Shown: one piece after another, positions 1 through 11,745 of the stretch
Layout of the letters: each line of letters opens with the position of its first letter
Position numbering within the stretch: position 1 is the stretch's first letter
DNA from: Mustela lutreola
Lineage: Eukaryota > Chordata > Mammalia > Carnivora > Mustelidae
NCBI RefSeq assembly: GCF_030435805.1
Contig: NC_081303.1
Location: 71,275,910 to 71,339,909, forward strand
Length of the DNA stretch: 64,000 nt
Direction: 5' to 3'
Notes under the pieces: generated by a model
What the model was told of the DNA's origin: nothing
What the model saw: only the letters and a program-made list of their open reading frames with translations
Database searches by the model: none
Position numbers and translations under genes: made by a program

Positions 1-319
1 TTCTTGTAAGTTGATCATCACCACAGAAATGGGTGTCAGGACCCCGATAAAAATCAGAGCAGAATTTGGAGAAATACGAATATTTCAGTGCTCATTTAAC
101 CCCGGGGGAATCATTAAAAGCAGAGAGTGGTATACAAGTGGCCGTTGTTATGACGGGTACTGTCATAGCCAACATGCTGATCTGCTCTTCTCCAGATCCC
201 TTTAAGTCGGAATAGGAAGATAGGAACCAGAGGAGATGTTGAAATGGACACTAGAGGGTTAGAAGTTGCTTGAATGATCTGCTGAGTTGGAAAAAGTAGT
301 TCTGCGTAATATAATCTCA

Positions 320-520
320 GGAGGCAGTGATCTAGGTTCAAGTCTCAACTCCGTCCACTGCTAGCTGGGTGACTTTGAGCAGGTTGCTTAACCTCTCTGA
401 ACAGTTTCTTCATCCAAGAAATGAGAATAACTCTATTGTCCATCTCCTGGGCATTGTCCTGAGGCTTCCATGAGGCAATTCCTGGCCCCCTCGAAGTCCT
501 CAGTAAGTGCTAGCTAGATC
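320..520 (+). repeat. MIR SINE (ancient tRNA-derived)
   Basis: The order of motifs is that of MIR: a tRNA-like head (GGTTCAAGTCTCAACTC), the core (CTAGCTGGGTGACTTTGAGC, then AACCTCTCTGAA), and a tail resembling 'cctcagtaagtgctag'. Divergence is high, as expected for a repeat shared by all placental mammals. Confidence 0.75.
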
Positions 521-2778
521 TTCCTTCTCCCTCTTGTTGCCCCCATCCCAGACACCCCCTGAGATCCCCACCCTGGGCTGCCTTCCTCTGCTCTGGTGCC
601 GCCTACTGAGCCCTGCAGAGGGCACTCCCGGTCCACTGCCCTCCTCTCCCCAGCACTCGTGCCCAAGTTTCTTGTTCTAAGTGGAAATACCAAGTTTTCA
701 GCCCAAGATTGGCATCAGGAGGGCTGTTAAAGTCCCAGTCACCATCCCCGTCTCCTGGGTCTGGCCCTGTCACCTGAGCCTTGGGACTGCAAGCCTGTCC
801 TTCTCTGTCCTGCCAAGCGGCTGCTCACGTTGGTTCTGCTGTGCCAGGAGCTCAGAGAGATGAAATCGGACCCCTGGGCAAAAGCTCATTTGCATAGCAC
901 TGGCCCCATTTCTTGGGGGGGGGGGTGATGGGGCTGGCAGGGCATTCAGAGGGTACCCGGCAGCCCCCTGCCTCATTCTGGCTGACCACCAGCCCGCCTC
1001 TGATTCACCCACCCCTGCAGGTCCGGGGACTTTACCCGGCCTCTATCTCCAGTCCCTTGTTTATCACTGAACTTGAATAGAGGGAGGGAAAGCAAGTTTT
1101 CTTAGGTTCCAGGGTACAGAAAAATAGGCAAGATCCCAGCTTTCAGTTTTGTGACAGAGCAAGCAACTTTACAAGGAATTAGTAAAACCTGTCAGTTTGG
1201 AACTTGAGAATGTTGAGGGTGAGAGGGCCAGAGCTGGAGCCACATCGGTGGTCCATCAGGAAGCTCGTTACCAAGTAGGAAAAGGAGGCGGCTCTGGGCA
1301 GGTTCGTTCCTTATGGCAAGTAGCTTGGAGAGCAAGTGGTACTTTGGGGCAAAAATAAAAATAAAAAGGGGAATGCCTCAAGTGGGCGCAACTCTGAGCC
1401 AGGGTGTAAGGATTGGCAAGGTAGATGCAGTTCAGCTCTCAACTTGCCCCCTCTGTGAGTGCCTTTGTGCAGTGCACAAACCGTGCAGCTGTATGTGGGA
1501 ACCCGGGGACTAACCAGTCTGGGAAGGTTTCCTTGAGCGAGATCATGAGACTTCTCGGGTAAAATCTTGGAGGTGGGAGAGGAAGTATGATGGGAAAACA
1601 GGAGATGGTTGAGGATATGGGTTTAATGGAACAGGGGAGGCCCATCTGGCAGAAACTATAATAATTTTTCACAACTTCGGGGGAGTCTGGGCCCTAGAAG
1701 AGTCAGAGCTGAAAGAGGATATGGTTGAAGCAGTGGCTGCAGCTGGAGGTTAGAGAGACATGGGGAGAAGCTGAGCCCAGCACCAGGACAGGTGGGACCC
1801 TACTGGGCCCCTGAGTCTGAGGCACATTTTTGGCCCTTTGGCTCTTTCTAGCATAGCTGGAGGATCAGAGCCTTCTCATATACAGGTCTGTCTTGCTTGA
1901 TGGGATCGGGTGCCGGATGACCAGGATTTAAAAGTCCTGGTGTTTGGAGGTGGTCTAGAATTAGACCAAGTGAGGTCTCTCCAAGTGAGACTCTCCAGGT
2001 CTCTCTCCAAGTGAGGGATGGGCCCCAAGAGAGCAGACAGGACTAAAAACCCAGGCATCCCAGCTCCTGGTCCCTGGTTGTTTCTTTATTCCCTGTTGCC
2101 TTCCCGCTGCCACAGTGTTTTGGGTATTAATGGAATTTTTATCCATTGGCCCCCATTGGAAAGATACTAGAGGAGCCACCTAGTTAAAGAACTTCTAGGA
2201 AGAATCCTTTAGTAATGGGAGCACGTAAATTATGTCTCAGAAGTGTGAGTTTATGAATACTGCACTTGCTGAAGGCAGAGGGTATGTTTATCTAAGCCGT
2301 CCTTTCGTGACCGGGGCGCCAGAGCTCAGGCCCTCTCTCGAAGCTCTCCTCTGTGGTCTGAATCGTCCCGCTACGAGGTGCCCACTACTTGTGGATATTG
2401 TTGAGCTAAAATGTTCTCGGAATCCTATAGTAAACACAGGATAGAGTCACCTCTACTTTTTTCCAGAACAAGGTCAGAGAAAACATGAAGCCAAAGTTGG
2501 AAGGAGTGAGTCCAAAAGAAGCAATTGAGAATGAGAAAGACACCATTTGCTAAGCTGACAGAAGAGGAGAGGTCTTCAGAGAGAGACAGTTCCCATGATT
2601 GCCATTTAGAGGTGACCCAGAATGGGTCCTCGCTGCACCGGTGCGGCGTGGATCCCAGGAGACCCTCTTACATGGTAGGCTTCACAGCCTGGCCGATTTG
2701 TCACACTAACCTGTGCGCATGTCGATGATTCAGATTCTATTTAACACACGAAGATTCACTCTAGTGTTACCCTGAGAC

Positions 2779-2900
2779 AAGCCCTGGAGTCAAATACATG
2801 TGGATTCGAGTTCCAGAACTGACATCTTCTAGCTACAGTACCACAGGCAAGTCACCCAGCCTCTCAGAGGCTCACGTAATACATCTATCTCGCATCATAA
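2779..2900 (+). repeat. MIR SINE fragment
   Basis: It keeps the MIR-type stretch in which a 'gagttccagaactgac' head is followed by 'ggcaagtcacccagcctctcag'. The 3' part is missing. Confidence 0.65.
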
Positions 2901-2977
2901 ACACTCACAGATGTCCCAAGTCCTTGGCCATTGGTTCCCTACTGGCTTCCTAGTGACTATCTCAGAACTTCTTTTGA

Positions 2978-3085
2978 ATTTTTTTAAATACATGTTAGCT
3001 TTATGCCCAACATAGGGCTTGAACTCACAACCTGACCCCGAGATCGAGAGTCACATGCTCTACCAACTGAGCCAGCCGGGTGCCC
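2978..3085 (-). repeat. CAN SINE, short older type
   Basis: The reverse complement begins GGGCACCCGGCTGGCTCAGT and carries tRNA-Lys-like A and B boxes, then a short A-rich tail. Imperfect flanking copies of 'agacttcttt' look like the target-site duplication. It sits head to tail with a second SINE just downstream. Confidence 0.8.
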
Positions 3086-3107
3086 TTAAGACTTCTTTGC
3101 TTTGTTT

Positions 3108-3285
3108 AAAAAAAATTTTTTTTTAATTTATTTGACAGAGAGAGACACAGCGAGAGAGGGAACTCGAGAGAGGGAGAGGGAGAAGCTGGCTTCCCACTGA
3201 GCAGGGAGCCCGATGTGGGGCTCGATCCCAGGACCCTGAGATCATGACTTGAGCCGGAATCAAGTCCGGAGTCCCCCAGGCTCCC
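3108..3285 (-). repeat. CAN SINE, full-length type
   Basis: This is an antisense copy. A T-rich end leads into 'tttatttgacagagagag', then a purine-rich stretch (the reverse of the CT-rich region), 'cactgagcagggagcccgat', and a diverged tRNA-like head. It was inserted next to the neighbouring SINE. Confidence 0.8.
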
Positions 3286-4319
3286 TTAAGTCACTCTTTT
3301 TAAATTAGAAACCTATAGCTCAATGCCAGCTATCCGTGCTTCCCACAGTCTTGTACCGTGCTGTTCTAGAACTTCTAAGCTCTTTCTAATTGCCCAGGCC
3401 CGTCCTCACCCTGATGTTCAACAAATGGCTCTTCTGTTCTGCAGGAAAGGCAAAGACCATTTGGAAAGAACTTCCTCAGAGACTTCTCCCTCACCAGAAG
3501 GTATCTCTTCTGCTCCTGCCCTTGGGTTCCTTCCTCCCTGAGTGTCAGAAAGCTTGGACTGTGCCCAGTAAGCAAGGGGCACCCTGTTTGGGGTTTGACA
3601 GAAGAACACAGGGACTGACATGATGATGACAGGCTGCCTCTTCCTTTGAGAATGCAGGAAAGGGTGAAGGGTAGGTCCAGGTCCTGGGCTGTTAGTGACC
3701 TTCCTGATTCTGGTAGTGGCCTTGAAATAGAAAGGGACATCCAAGAGAAATACAGCATAGGGAGACCTGGCAGGACTTGGTCGCTTAGCTGACATGTCAA
3801 GGGCTGGGGGAGAGGGAGGGGTGAAGAGGAGAGGTCACTTCGGTTTTAAAATCTGTTTGGCCTGGAGAAACACAGAAATAAAGAAGTCACGAGGCTCGAG
3901 GAGGAAGATGGTGAGTTCGGTCTGGGGCCTGCCCGGTGGAAGTGGAAATCCCCCGCCAGCAGCTGGACCCGTGAGGCTCTAGGGAAAGCCTCAGGATGAA
4001 GATAGAGGTTTGCATGGGATCAGTGATGGTCGCCGGAGCCATGTCAGCGATGAAGGCTGGACATCAGACACAGGGAGAACAAGGACACAGGGAGAACAGA
4101 GGACGGAGCCTTCCATGCTGGAGGAGGGAGCTGCAGCAGGTTCGGGCGTGCAGGGCCAGTGGTGGCGGATGAGGCTGGAATGGTCCCGGGTCTAGGTTGT
4201 GGCCCAGACCACAGCCCAGTGATGCAGCAGAGAGGAAGGGGACAGGCCCAAGGGGCTTCACAAAGTCCATGCACTGATTAGAGAAGATGAGGGGAGGGAG
4301 GATGAAGGTTCTGGGCTTG

Positions 4320-5030
4320 CTGTCTGGTTTCCCTGCAGACCTTCTGGCTTGCCTCCAGATTTACCTTCCTAAAATTCAGCTATGACTTCATCCTTGGGTC
4401 AAGAGCCTCCGTGGACCTCCTTGGCCTCCAGAAGCTCAGAGCTCACCCTGAACTGCACATTCCTCTCTGTACTCCAGCTCTTCCCCCAACACAGACACTC
4501 TGCCTGTGGTACCCGCCCCTGTCGCCCACTGCCCTCCCTGAGGGGCAGCCTGTGTGCCCTGTACATTTCTCATCCTATGGCTTTTAGAAACAAAACTAAA
4601 CTAACAATGTCAAGTTTCTTAGTTTGTGTTTCCCCCCCCCCCCCAAGATGTATATCAACTCAGTACGATAATACTGGTTACTGATCAGTAATTAAATATC
4701 TAAGTATTGATGGTGAACAAAATCAGGGAAATAATTCTTTCCTTAATAAATGCAGAGGGTGGGAGATTGTGGGTAAGCACCTCTCAAAACTCGCATTCAG
4801 ATACGGAAAGAAGTCCTTGGCGACGAAAAGGTTGAGAACCACCACCTGAGCTCTGTCTAGTCTAGGGGGCCAGTGTGAGGCTGTTTCCCACGCAGACTTG
4901 TACTTCCGAGGCCCCACCGCACCCCAGGACTGTGTGACTGCAGTTCCCTCTGCCTCAAACGTCCTCCCCACCATCTCCCAGGACCCGAATCCCCAGCATT
5001 CTTTAGGGTCCTTGTCAGATGCCCCACATC
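4320..5030 (-). repeat. L2-like LINE 3' end fragments
   Basis: Pieces such as 'ccttcctaaaattcagctat' and 'gttccctctgcctcaaacgt' match in wording the antisense of L2 3' ends found across mammals. Copies are broken and the edges are approximate. The short piece ending near 4850 (AAAGGTTGAGAACCACC-like) may instead be the end of a hAT-type DNA transposon. Confidence 0.45.
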
Positions 5031-5235
5031 TGCCAGGACCCCCTAAGTAGAGCGACCTCGCCCTTCTGCGGCCTCCCGCGCCCCCGCACCTGCGCTGCGC
5101 GCCCCGCCCCAGCCGCCCTTCCGGACCGGGACACAGCCGGCTGCGGGCGGGGGAGGCTGTTGCGCGCGCTTGGCACCCGGGACTGCACGCAGTGCTTAGG
5201 GGACGGTGACCGGCCAGGCAGTGGTGCTAAAGGAT

Positions 5236-5267
5236 GGAGCCCCGGAGCCCCGGAGCCCCGGAGCCCA
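5236..5267. repeat. 8-bp tandem repeat (GGAGCCCC)4
   Basis: Four back-to-back copies of GGAGCCCC, the last ending in A, lie at the upstream shoulder of the KCNJ10 CpG island. Confidence 0.9.
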
Positions 5268-5819
5268 GCCCCGGCCGCCCCTTCGCGCCGCGCGTAGGGC
5301 CACCGGGCCGTCCCGAGTTCATTTCCAGCTCATTAACTTGGCCTGCCCCGCCCCGCCGCGCCCTCTCCCGGTCCCGACACGGCCGCCGCCGCCTCCTCCT
5401 CTCTCCCCTGTCATCGTGCCAGCGCAGCCCCTATCGCTTCGCCCATCGTCTCGCGTCCCGCTTCCTCCCGGAGTCTGTCTGGGTCCCGCTCTTCGGGCGC
5501 GGCTCTCGGCCCTGCGCCTCCATCTGTCTGGGGCTCCGCTTCCTCGCCCCTGCGCCCCGCCCGCCTCGGCCCCTCCAATCCCGGCAGCTCGGGCCTGGCG
5601 CTCCACGTCCCCATTGGCTCGGCCGCAGCCCCCCGCCCCCGCCCGCCGGCCCCCTCCGGGCCCCTCCATTCACACGAAGTTTTGGCTCCGGCGCTGCGGA
5701 GGGAGGGGGCGGCTCGGCCCGGCCCAGCTCTGCCCCCCGGCCGGCCCGACCCCGGCCCTGGCCCCCGGACCAGCCCTTATCTGATCCCAGCTCCGGGTTT
5801 AAGAGTCCTGGCTCTGCCC

Positions 5820-5916
5820 GTCGCTCAGCTGGTTCCTCACTCCTGCCCGCCCCGTCCGTCCGTCCGTCCGTCCGTCCCGCTGCCCATCCGAGGGACCACT
5901 CCACTCCGGACCCAAG
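5820..5916 (+). other. KCNJ10: Probable KCNJ10 exon 1 (5' UTR) and splice donor
   Basis: The 3' edge is well defined: AAG|GTAAGC at 5916/5917 is close to the consensus donor. It lies at the downstream border of the CpG island, as expected for a first exon. The 5' edge is a guess placed about 20 bp after a TATA-like element. The exon has no ATG that opens a useful frame into the donor, and the coding exon begins with the ATG directly after its acceptor, so this exon would be pure 5' UTR. It contains a CCGT tetranucleotide repeat (about 5852-5877). The link to KCNJ10 rests on strand, spacing and the matched donor and acceptor. There is no transcript evidence. Confidence 0.6.
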
Positions 5917-8900
5917 GTAAGCCCCCCTGGCGGTGACGGAGGAGGAGTGCTGCCCCGCCCTGGCCAACCACCTCACTCCGGAGATGTGGGCCCCCAGCCC
6001 TTCCCTGTCTGGCTTCAGCGGTTAGAGCCTGCTCCCCAGCCTCCCACCTCAGCAACCCCAAACGGACCCTCCGGGGAAGGACTCCCCGAGAAGGAAGCTT
6101 GGCCAAAGCTGGTCACCTCAGGCGCATTAGTTTGAGGAAGGGGCTTTCTTGATGTCCTTCCTCCGAGGCGGACCTGGCATCTCATCCTAGCCCTCTCAGG
6201 GAACACAGTGACCACCGCCTGCATAGGACCACGCATCCCCCACACAGGCCTCAAGACAGCGCCCGCTCTTCCCAGGATCATCAGGTTACTCCCACTCCCG
6301 TGCCAGCCCGTCCCCCTCCCCACGCAGTGACTCTCACATAGTGACACCCATTGATCACAAGCTCACGCATGGCCAGAAAGACGCATACAGCTTGGATTCG
6401 GAAGCCCTGGCAGCCTGGTGTGCCTGGGACCCCTGCCCGTCCTGCCCCCTCCCTCCACTTCCCCTTGGTGGGCTCTTCCAGCTCTCCCCTCCTCCCCTCT
6501 GGCCCCCCTCCCCCCCTGTATCCCAGTAGGATCCCTAGGAAGAGCCTGGCGGAGCAGCTCCTGCGGGATTAGGAGGCCAGGAGATGCCTTCCCCATCCCA
6601 CTCCTTCCCCCTGCGCCAGGAACTGACCAAGGCTGCTGGTGTTAGGACAGAGGCGAGGGTTCCAGCCTCCTGAGTTGGGGGCAGAGAGCGGAGTCCCGGG
6701 ACGGGTGGAATGGGTAGGAGAACAAAACCGGGACACGGTGGGAGTCGGTCACCTGAGATTTCATTCCTATTACCAAAGCACCCAGGGTGAGGCTGATGGG
6801 AACTGGGGGTGGCAGAGAAGCAGGGCACAAATCTGGACCCAAAGGCTCAAAGCCTGGTTATGCTGCTTATCAATATGAATTCTTGCTGAGCATTTTTTGG
6901 CTGGTCTGCCTTGCCTGGGTGTTTGACTTTTTTCCCCACTGGGACTGCTTTAGGGAGGTCCAGGCAGGAGAGAGGAGGAGACGGAAGATTTGGGGCCCTC
7001 GTGTGGGGACGGGTGTTTAGGGGTGCCCAGCGGGGCCTGGAGGGTGTCAAGAAATGAGCCTGAGGAGGGGCCGGCAGCCGCGCCTGAGTTGCACTGGGTT
7101 CCGTCTCCAAAATCTCTCCCTGCCCTCTATGACTTTCTGAACATGTTCTCACAAGGGTGGGCACTGTCCAGTGCCCAGGGGTGGGGTCTGCTTCCTCCTC
7201 AGGGCATAGGCTGGGTCTGGAGGACCCCGTGGGGAAGGAAGCAGGTGTCCTGGGTCCTAGCTAGTTCTTCAGGGAGCAGGAAGTGAGGGAGGGGGAGGCA
7301 CGGCGTCATGCCAGGGAGCGGGGCCAGGCCCGCTCAGCGGAGGACTAGGCATGGCCCAGGCAGCGCCAACTCCCTTCTCCCCGCCCCTCTGTCCTTTGGT
7401 GGTGGTGGCGAGGGAGGGAGAGAGGGGGTGTTGGGGGGTGATCCGGGCCAGTCCAGCCTCCCAAAGCCCTTGCCAGCCTGGGTCCTGAAAGGAGCTGCTG
7501 TTTTCTGAGCGGTGCCCCCCCAGCCGGAGCCAGAGCAGCCAACTTGTCTCAGTGGGTATCGAATGGCAATGACTCCACGGAACGGAGGGGTGGGGAGTGG
7601 CAGGGTTATGGGCCCATTCCTTCTGTGGTTCTAATGCCAAATCCTACGCCTGCCCCTACCCCGCGGGGAAAAAAGCCGGGTCTTCCCAACACCAGCCCCA
7701 CTTCCAGTCTAGGGTCCCTCGTGTTTGCACCGGAGGCAGCCACAGGCGACCCCCGCCTCTTCCCTGTGCCCGGCTGACTGGTGCGCGGTGCCCCACCCGC
7801 ACCTCCACGCACGAGCTCACCTATAGCTCCAGCTGGTTTGGCTTGGGCTGGAAGGGAAGGGCCTGGCCAGAGACCCAGGGGCCTCCTTCCCTTGTGCTCC
7901 CTAGGGACCGGAGAGGCTGGGACACTTGGATCTGGGTGGTCTCACACGACGTCCTCTGGGGTCATCCTGGGATTGGTGGGATGGGGGCTTTAGGGCCCTG
8001 GGGGTGAGTCATACAGAAATACACGCTTCCTCAGAGGAGAAAAGGCCTCTTGGGCCTCCTAGCAGGATGCTTGGTTTCTGCACAGAATGTGGACGATAGG
8101 CTGAGCCCCCTGGCATTGGTGGGGAGAGTAAGAGGCATCGGGCAATGGAGCCCCCAACTTTGCTGCCAAGGGTTATGTAGGACGGGAGGAAACATCTTCC
8201 GCTCTCCCTCCCCTTCCCGGCCTAGATTCTTCTCTTGCCTGACTGGTCAGTGCCACCGTCCAGGCTGAGGCCAAGCTGTCTGGGACAGTGATGAGGCCCT
8301 GGAAGGGGCAGAGAGGCCACCGAGAGGGAACCGCAGAAGGATAACGAGCAGGCAGATTCGGACTCCGAGTGTCGGGTGCCCGGTGAAGGGTGGTCGGTGG
8401 GCGCAGCTCACAGACTTGGAGGGTGTGCCCCTCCCCCGTCCGTCCCACGGGCTGAGCTCAGTGATTTTCTTCCTTCATCCTGTGTTCACATACATGTTGC
8501 TGTCGTGTGCATGGCCCTGGCACAGTCCCTCTTCACCCCCTCCCCCACCAGAACCTTGAAAGGGCAAAGAGAAGGGGATTGTGGGAAAAACTCTCCCGTG
8601 GGTGTCTGTCGGCAGAGCTGGATTTGAGGCGGTGGGCAGAAGGGAGGGGCTGGCTCTGGAATGTGGGAAGGAGGAACCTGCTGGGGTGGCCCAGAGAAGC
8701 CGGGGCTGAGAGCAGGAGCATTTCTGGCTTCTCAAGACCTAAGGTCAAAGTATTGGGCCCTTCTGCTCTCCTGCCAGGGGCAGAAGGCCCTGGAAAGGCG
8801 GGGTGCTGCCGCTGGAAGAACTTGGGTTCGACTTCGGGAAGCACATCCCATTCAAGGAAAGAGATCTGAAATGGAGATGGGGAAAGAGCAGGAGGCCACC

Positions 8901-9109
8901 TACTGGCACCGAAAGCAGACCCCCAAGCCCATCGTGAAGGCTTCTAGGGGAGCTGGGACGTGCCGCTCAGCGATCGGCGCAGGGATGATGTGGCAGCTGT
9001 CAGGGGCCGGGGACACTGCTCCAGGTGGCCCGTCCCTCTGAGGCGCTGGCCCAGGGCTCCTTCCTGCTCAGGCCCTGCCTGGGAGGCCGCAGGTAGAGCT
9101 ATGAAGAGG

Positions 9110-9250
9110 GCAGCTGTGGAGTCAGACTTGCTGGGTTTCAGTCCTGCTTCCAGCACTTTGCCCTGAGACCCTCATCTTTACCCAGGACGGTGACAGTGCG
9201 GGGTTGAGAGTCAGACTTTGTGGAGGGCTTGGGACAGCGCTTAGGTCCTA
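9110..9250 (+). repeat. MIR SINE fragment
   Basis: The order 'gtggagtcagacttgctggg', 'tttcagtcctgcttccagca', then 'gagggcttgggacagcgctt' follows MIR. It is diverged and shortened. Confidence 0.55.
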
Positions 9251-10914
9251 AAAAGCGTGCCTGCTGCTGTGCTGTCCGCACTGTCTGACCCCACTCTATG
9301 GGCTCTCCCGGCTCCCTTACCCACTCCCTGGTTCTTCTGCAGAGCAGCCGTCAAGGCCCGGCTTCTGTCCTTCTACCCTTCCCGAGTCTGGGACGGCGGG
9401 AGGAGATGCCTGTCTTCCTTCCCGCAGCTGGGCCGTCACGTGGGCTGGGGCTCCTCAGCCGTGGCTCCTTCCCCTGTTTGCAGCAGGCGGATGTCCCGTC
9501 TTCAGCTGCGGCCCAGTAGGTGTGACCTCGGCGGCTGAGTTCCCCTAAAACAGTCTGTTGGGCCTTTCAGAGCAACTTCTCCCTTCCAGCTTCTTGGTTG
9601 CACCGCACAGCTCCCCCATCCCGCGCGGCCCTGCCTGTTCTCAGGTGCCCGGGTCTCCCTCACTCGGGCTTGCGCGCCCGCCTGCCCGCCCCTTCCTCTG
9701 TCGGCGGTCACCTGGCGCCCACAGCAGCCTCCTGAACTCGAGCCTGTCTTTCTCCTTGGGTCCCTCCCTTTCCCCTTCCCTCCACTGGAACTGTCACCAA
9801 AGAGCACCTGTTTCGTCTGGTCCCTTTCTTACCCAGACATCCCCGTTGGTTTTCACATGCAAACTCCAATCAAGGTCTTCGGGATACTCTGTAGAAGACT
9901 TTCCCCTGCTGTCTTCAGACCTTGTTCTGGGGAAGGAGGAGTCCCCCCGGCAGCTCTCGGGCTTCACCCCTCCTTTCCCTCGGGCCTCACCCCCCAAGGC
10001 CCCCCCATTTCCATCCCCGCTTCCCCAGCCGCCCTGTCCACTGTACCCCTGCTTCTCAGCATTCTGCTTGTCCTTTGTCCCTGTGTCTGTTCCTTTGCCC
10101 AGATGCCCAACGCGATGGGAATGTTGGGAGGGGACGTCCTGTCTCCTTCATTACACGGGGGCGCCTCTGGGGTACGGTCATGCCCCTGCAGCCCTGGACA
10201 TTCCTGACCCCGTAGAGCAAAGGCCTCTCTTCCCTCCCTGGACCCCTCAGCTCTGAGGAACAGAGTGCCTCCAGCCAGCTAGATTCTAGGTAGGACACCT
10301 TCCTAGATGCTGATTCTTGGCGGAGGACGGTGATATTAGAGGCTTATGAGTGTGGGGGTGGGGTGGGGTGTACGGATGCAAGAGCCGGTTATTCAACTTT
10401 CGAGGGAACTTCAAGAAAAGCCACTCTCTGGCAACGGGCCCATCCTGCAGAGATGGCTTCACCCGAAGATTGCAAGCAGCAGACCCCAGAAACCTCCATT
10501 TCCAATCCTTTAAGCACTGTTGGCCCAAACACAGAAACTCATGTGGGGATCTACTGAGCCTTTCTCTTCTCGCCAGGGAGGTCTACCCCCGCTTGATGCC
10601 AGGCTTGTTGGCAGGCATCCAGCGTGGCGAAAAGGTGAAGGTCAGAGCCCAGCCTGGTGCGGCCCCGTTGTCTTGAGCACACCTCTGGGGAAGGGGTTTG
10701 CAACCTGTGGGGACACCTCCTGGAGGCCCAGGCCCCACCTCCTAGTCACATTGTCCCTGGGACTGTTCCCGATCCCTACCCTCCACCCTCGTCCCAAACA
10801 GGGGACCCAGGCACATACCTTCTGCCCAGGTCGAACCCTCCCTTGTTGACCCTCCGATAAAGAAGTCATGGGCAGCTGGCAAGGAGCGAGAGTATGTCTG
10901 ACGGAGTCTAGGTC

Positions 10915-11432
10915 ACGGCTTCCCAAGCCTCTTCATCCCCGGACCCCCTGGTGCTCTTAAAAATGATCGCAGGCTCAAGAGATCTTTTGTTTCTGTGGGT
11001 GACACTCACTGGTACGTGAGAAATGAAAACTGAGGAGGCTTAAATATTTATTAGTTTGGTTAAAAACCCAAACCCATCACCGGTCCACCTAAGTGATGTC
11101 TTTTCAATAGAAAATAGCTATATTTTTAAAAACAAAGAAACACAAAGTTTCATAAGAAGAGTGGCGGTGTCTCACGTTTTCACAGATCTTTGGAACATGT
11201 GTCTGCACGGCAGACAGACGATGCTCCTATCTGCTTCTGCATTCGATTTGTTGCCATGTCATGTGTCTCCAAGCTTCTGGAAAACTCCACTGAACCCTCA
11301 TGAGAGCAGAAGAGCAAAGGAAGCGAGTCACATTTAGCGTTGTTGTGAAGACAGTTTTGATCTCATAGAGCCTCTGAAAGGGTCTCAGGAACCCCCAGGG
11401 TCCCTGGACCACACTTTGAGAATCGCTAGTCT
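10915..11432 (-). mobile_element. hAT-type DNA transposon remnant, non-autonomous
   Basis: The right end (read in reverse) begins TAGCGATTCTCAAAGTGTGG and continues with the 'ccagggaccctgggggttcc' wording. The body has 'gcagaagcagatag' and 'atattttctattg'-like stretches, and the left end resembles 'gaagaggcttgggaagc'. I recognise this as an old mammal-wide hAT element (Arthur or Zaphod-like; exact name unsure). It keeps no transposase frame. Edges are approximate. Confidence 0.6.
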
Positions 11433-11574
11433 ATGGGAACTTCAGAAAACAGTTTCAAAGCCCCCACACCCCAGCCAGGCAGAGTGTTCTGGCTGATCGC
11501 CGTTGGCTGCCCAGGATCCTCTGACCGTGCTCACGGGGTGGGGGACAGTACGGGGTGGCTTAGCCTGTGGGGCC

Positions 11575-11745
11575 GCATCCTACGCTCACTAGCCGTGTGG
11601 CCTTGAGCCAAGCATCCACATCTCTGTTTTCTCCTCTATAAAATGGGCCTCTAAAAAAGCGCCCACTTTTTTAGAGATGTGGAGAATTACCAGACGTAAT
11701 TCTAGAAAAGGGCTTAGTGTGGTGCTACATGACATGGGCTCTTAC
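11575..11745 (+). repeat. MIR SINE
   Basis: Core motif 'ctagccgtgtggccttgagc' is followed by 'tttctcctctataaaatggg' and a tail region 'aaaagggcttagtgtggtgc'. An 11-bp inverted repeat, AAAAAAGCGCCCACTTTTTT-like, sits inside it at about 11654-11672. Confidence 0.7.

Larger units (their letters stand above)
1..5030. other. Upstream flank of KCNJ10, no gene seen
   Basis: I see no coding exon here. The recognisable content is ancient repeat sequence (MIR near 0.3 and 2.8 kb, L2-like antisense sequence near 4.3-5.0 kb) and two antisense CAN SINEs near 3 kb. The open frames are short, do not resemble known families and lack a splice context. In human the next gene upstream of KCNJ10 is KCNJ9, but no part of its coding sequence is visible. 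Confidence 0.6.
5040..5930 (+). promoter_or_regulatory. KCNJ10: CpG island and probable KCNJ10 promoter
   Basis: This is a dense run of CpG and GC boxes standing out from the sequence on either side. It holds an inverted CCAAT box (ATTGG, 5613-5617) and many CCGCCC elements. A TATA-like TTTAAG lies near 5800, and a GATA-type site (TTATCTG) lies just before it. The position, about 25 kb upstream of the Kir4.1 coding exon on the same strand, agrees with the human gene, whose first exon is non-coding and about 28 kb upstream. The exact start of transcription cannot be read from the sequence. A short (GGAGCCCC)4 tandem repeat lies at 5236-5267. The open frames through this island are by-products of GC richness. 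Confidence 0.75.

Noticed and set aside
1-5000. Search for KCNJ9 exons upstream of KCNJ10
   Set aside because: No Kir-type pore sequence or related text is present; the neighbour must lie outside the window.
5206-5976. Several 115-228-codon open frames in the KCNJ10 CpG island
   Set aside because: Pro/Arg/Ala-rich frames on both strands caused by GC richness.
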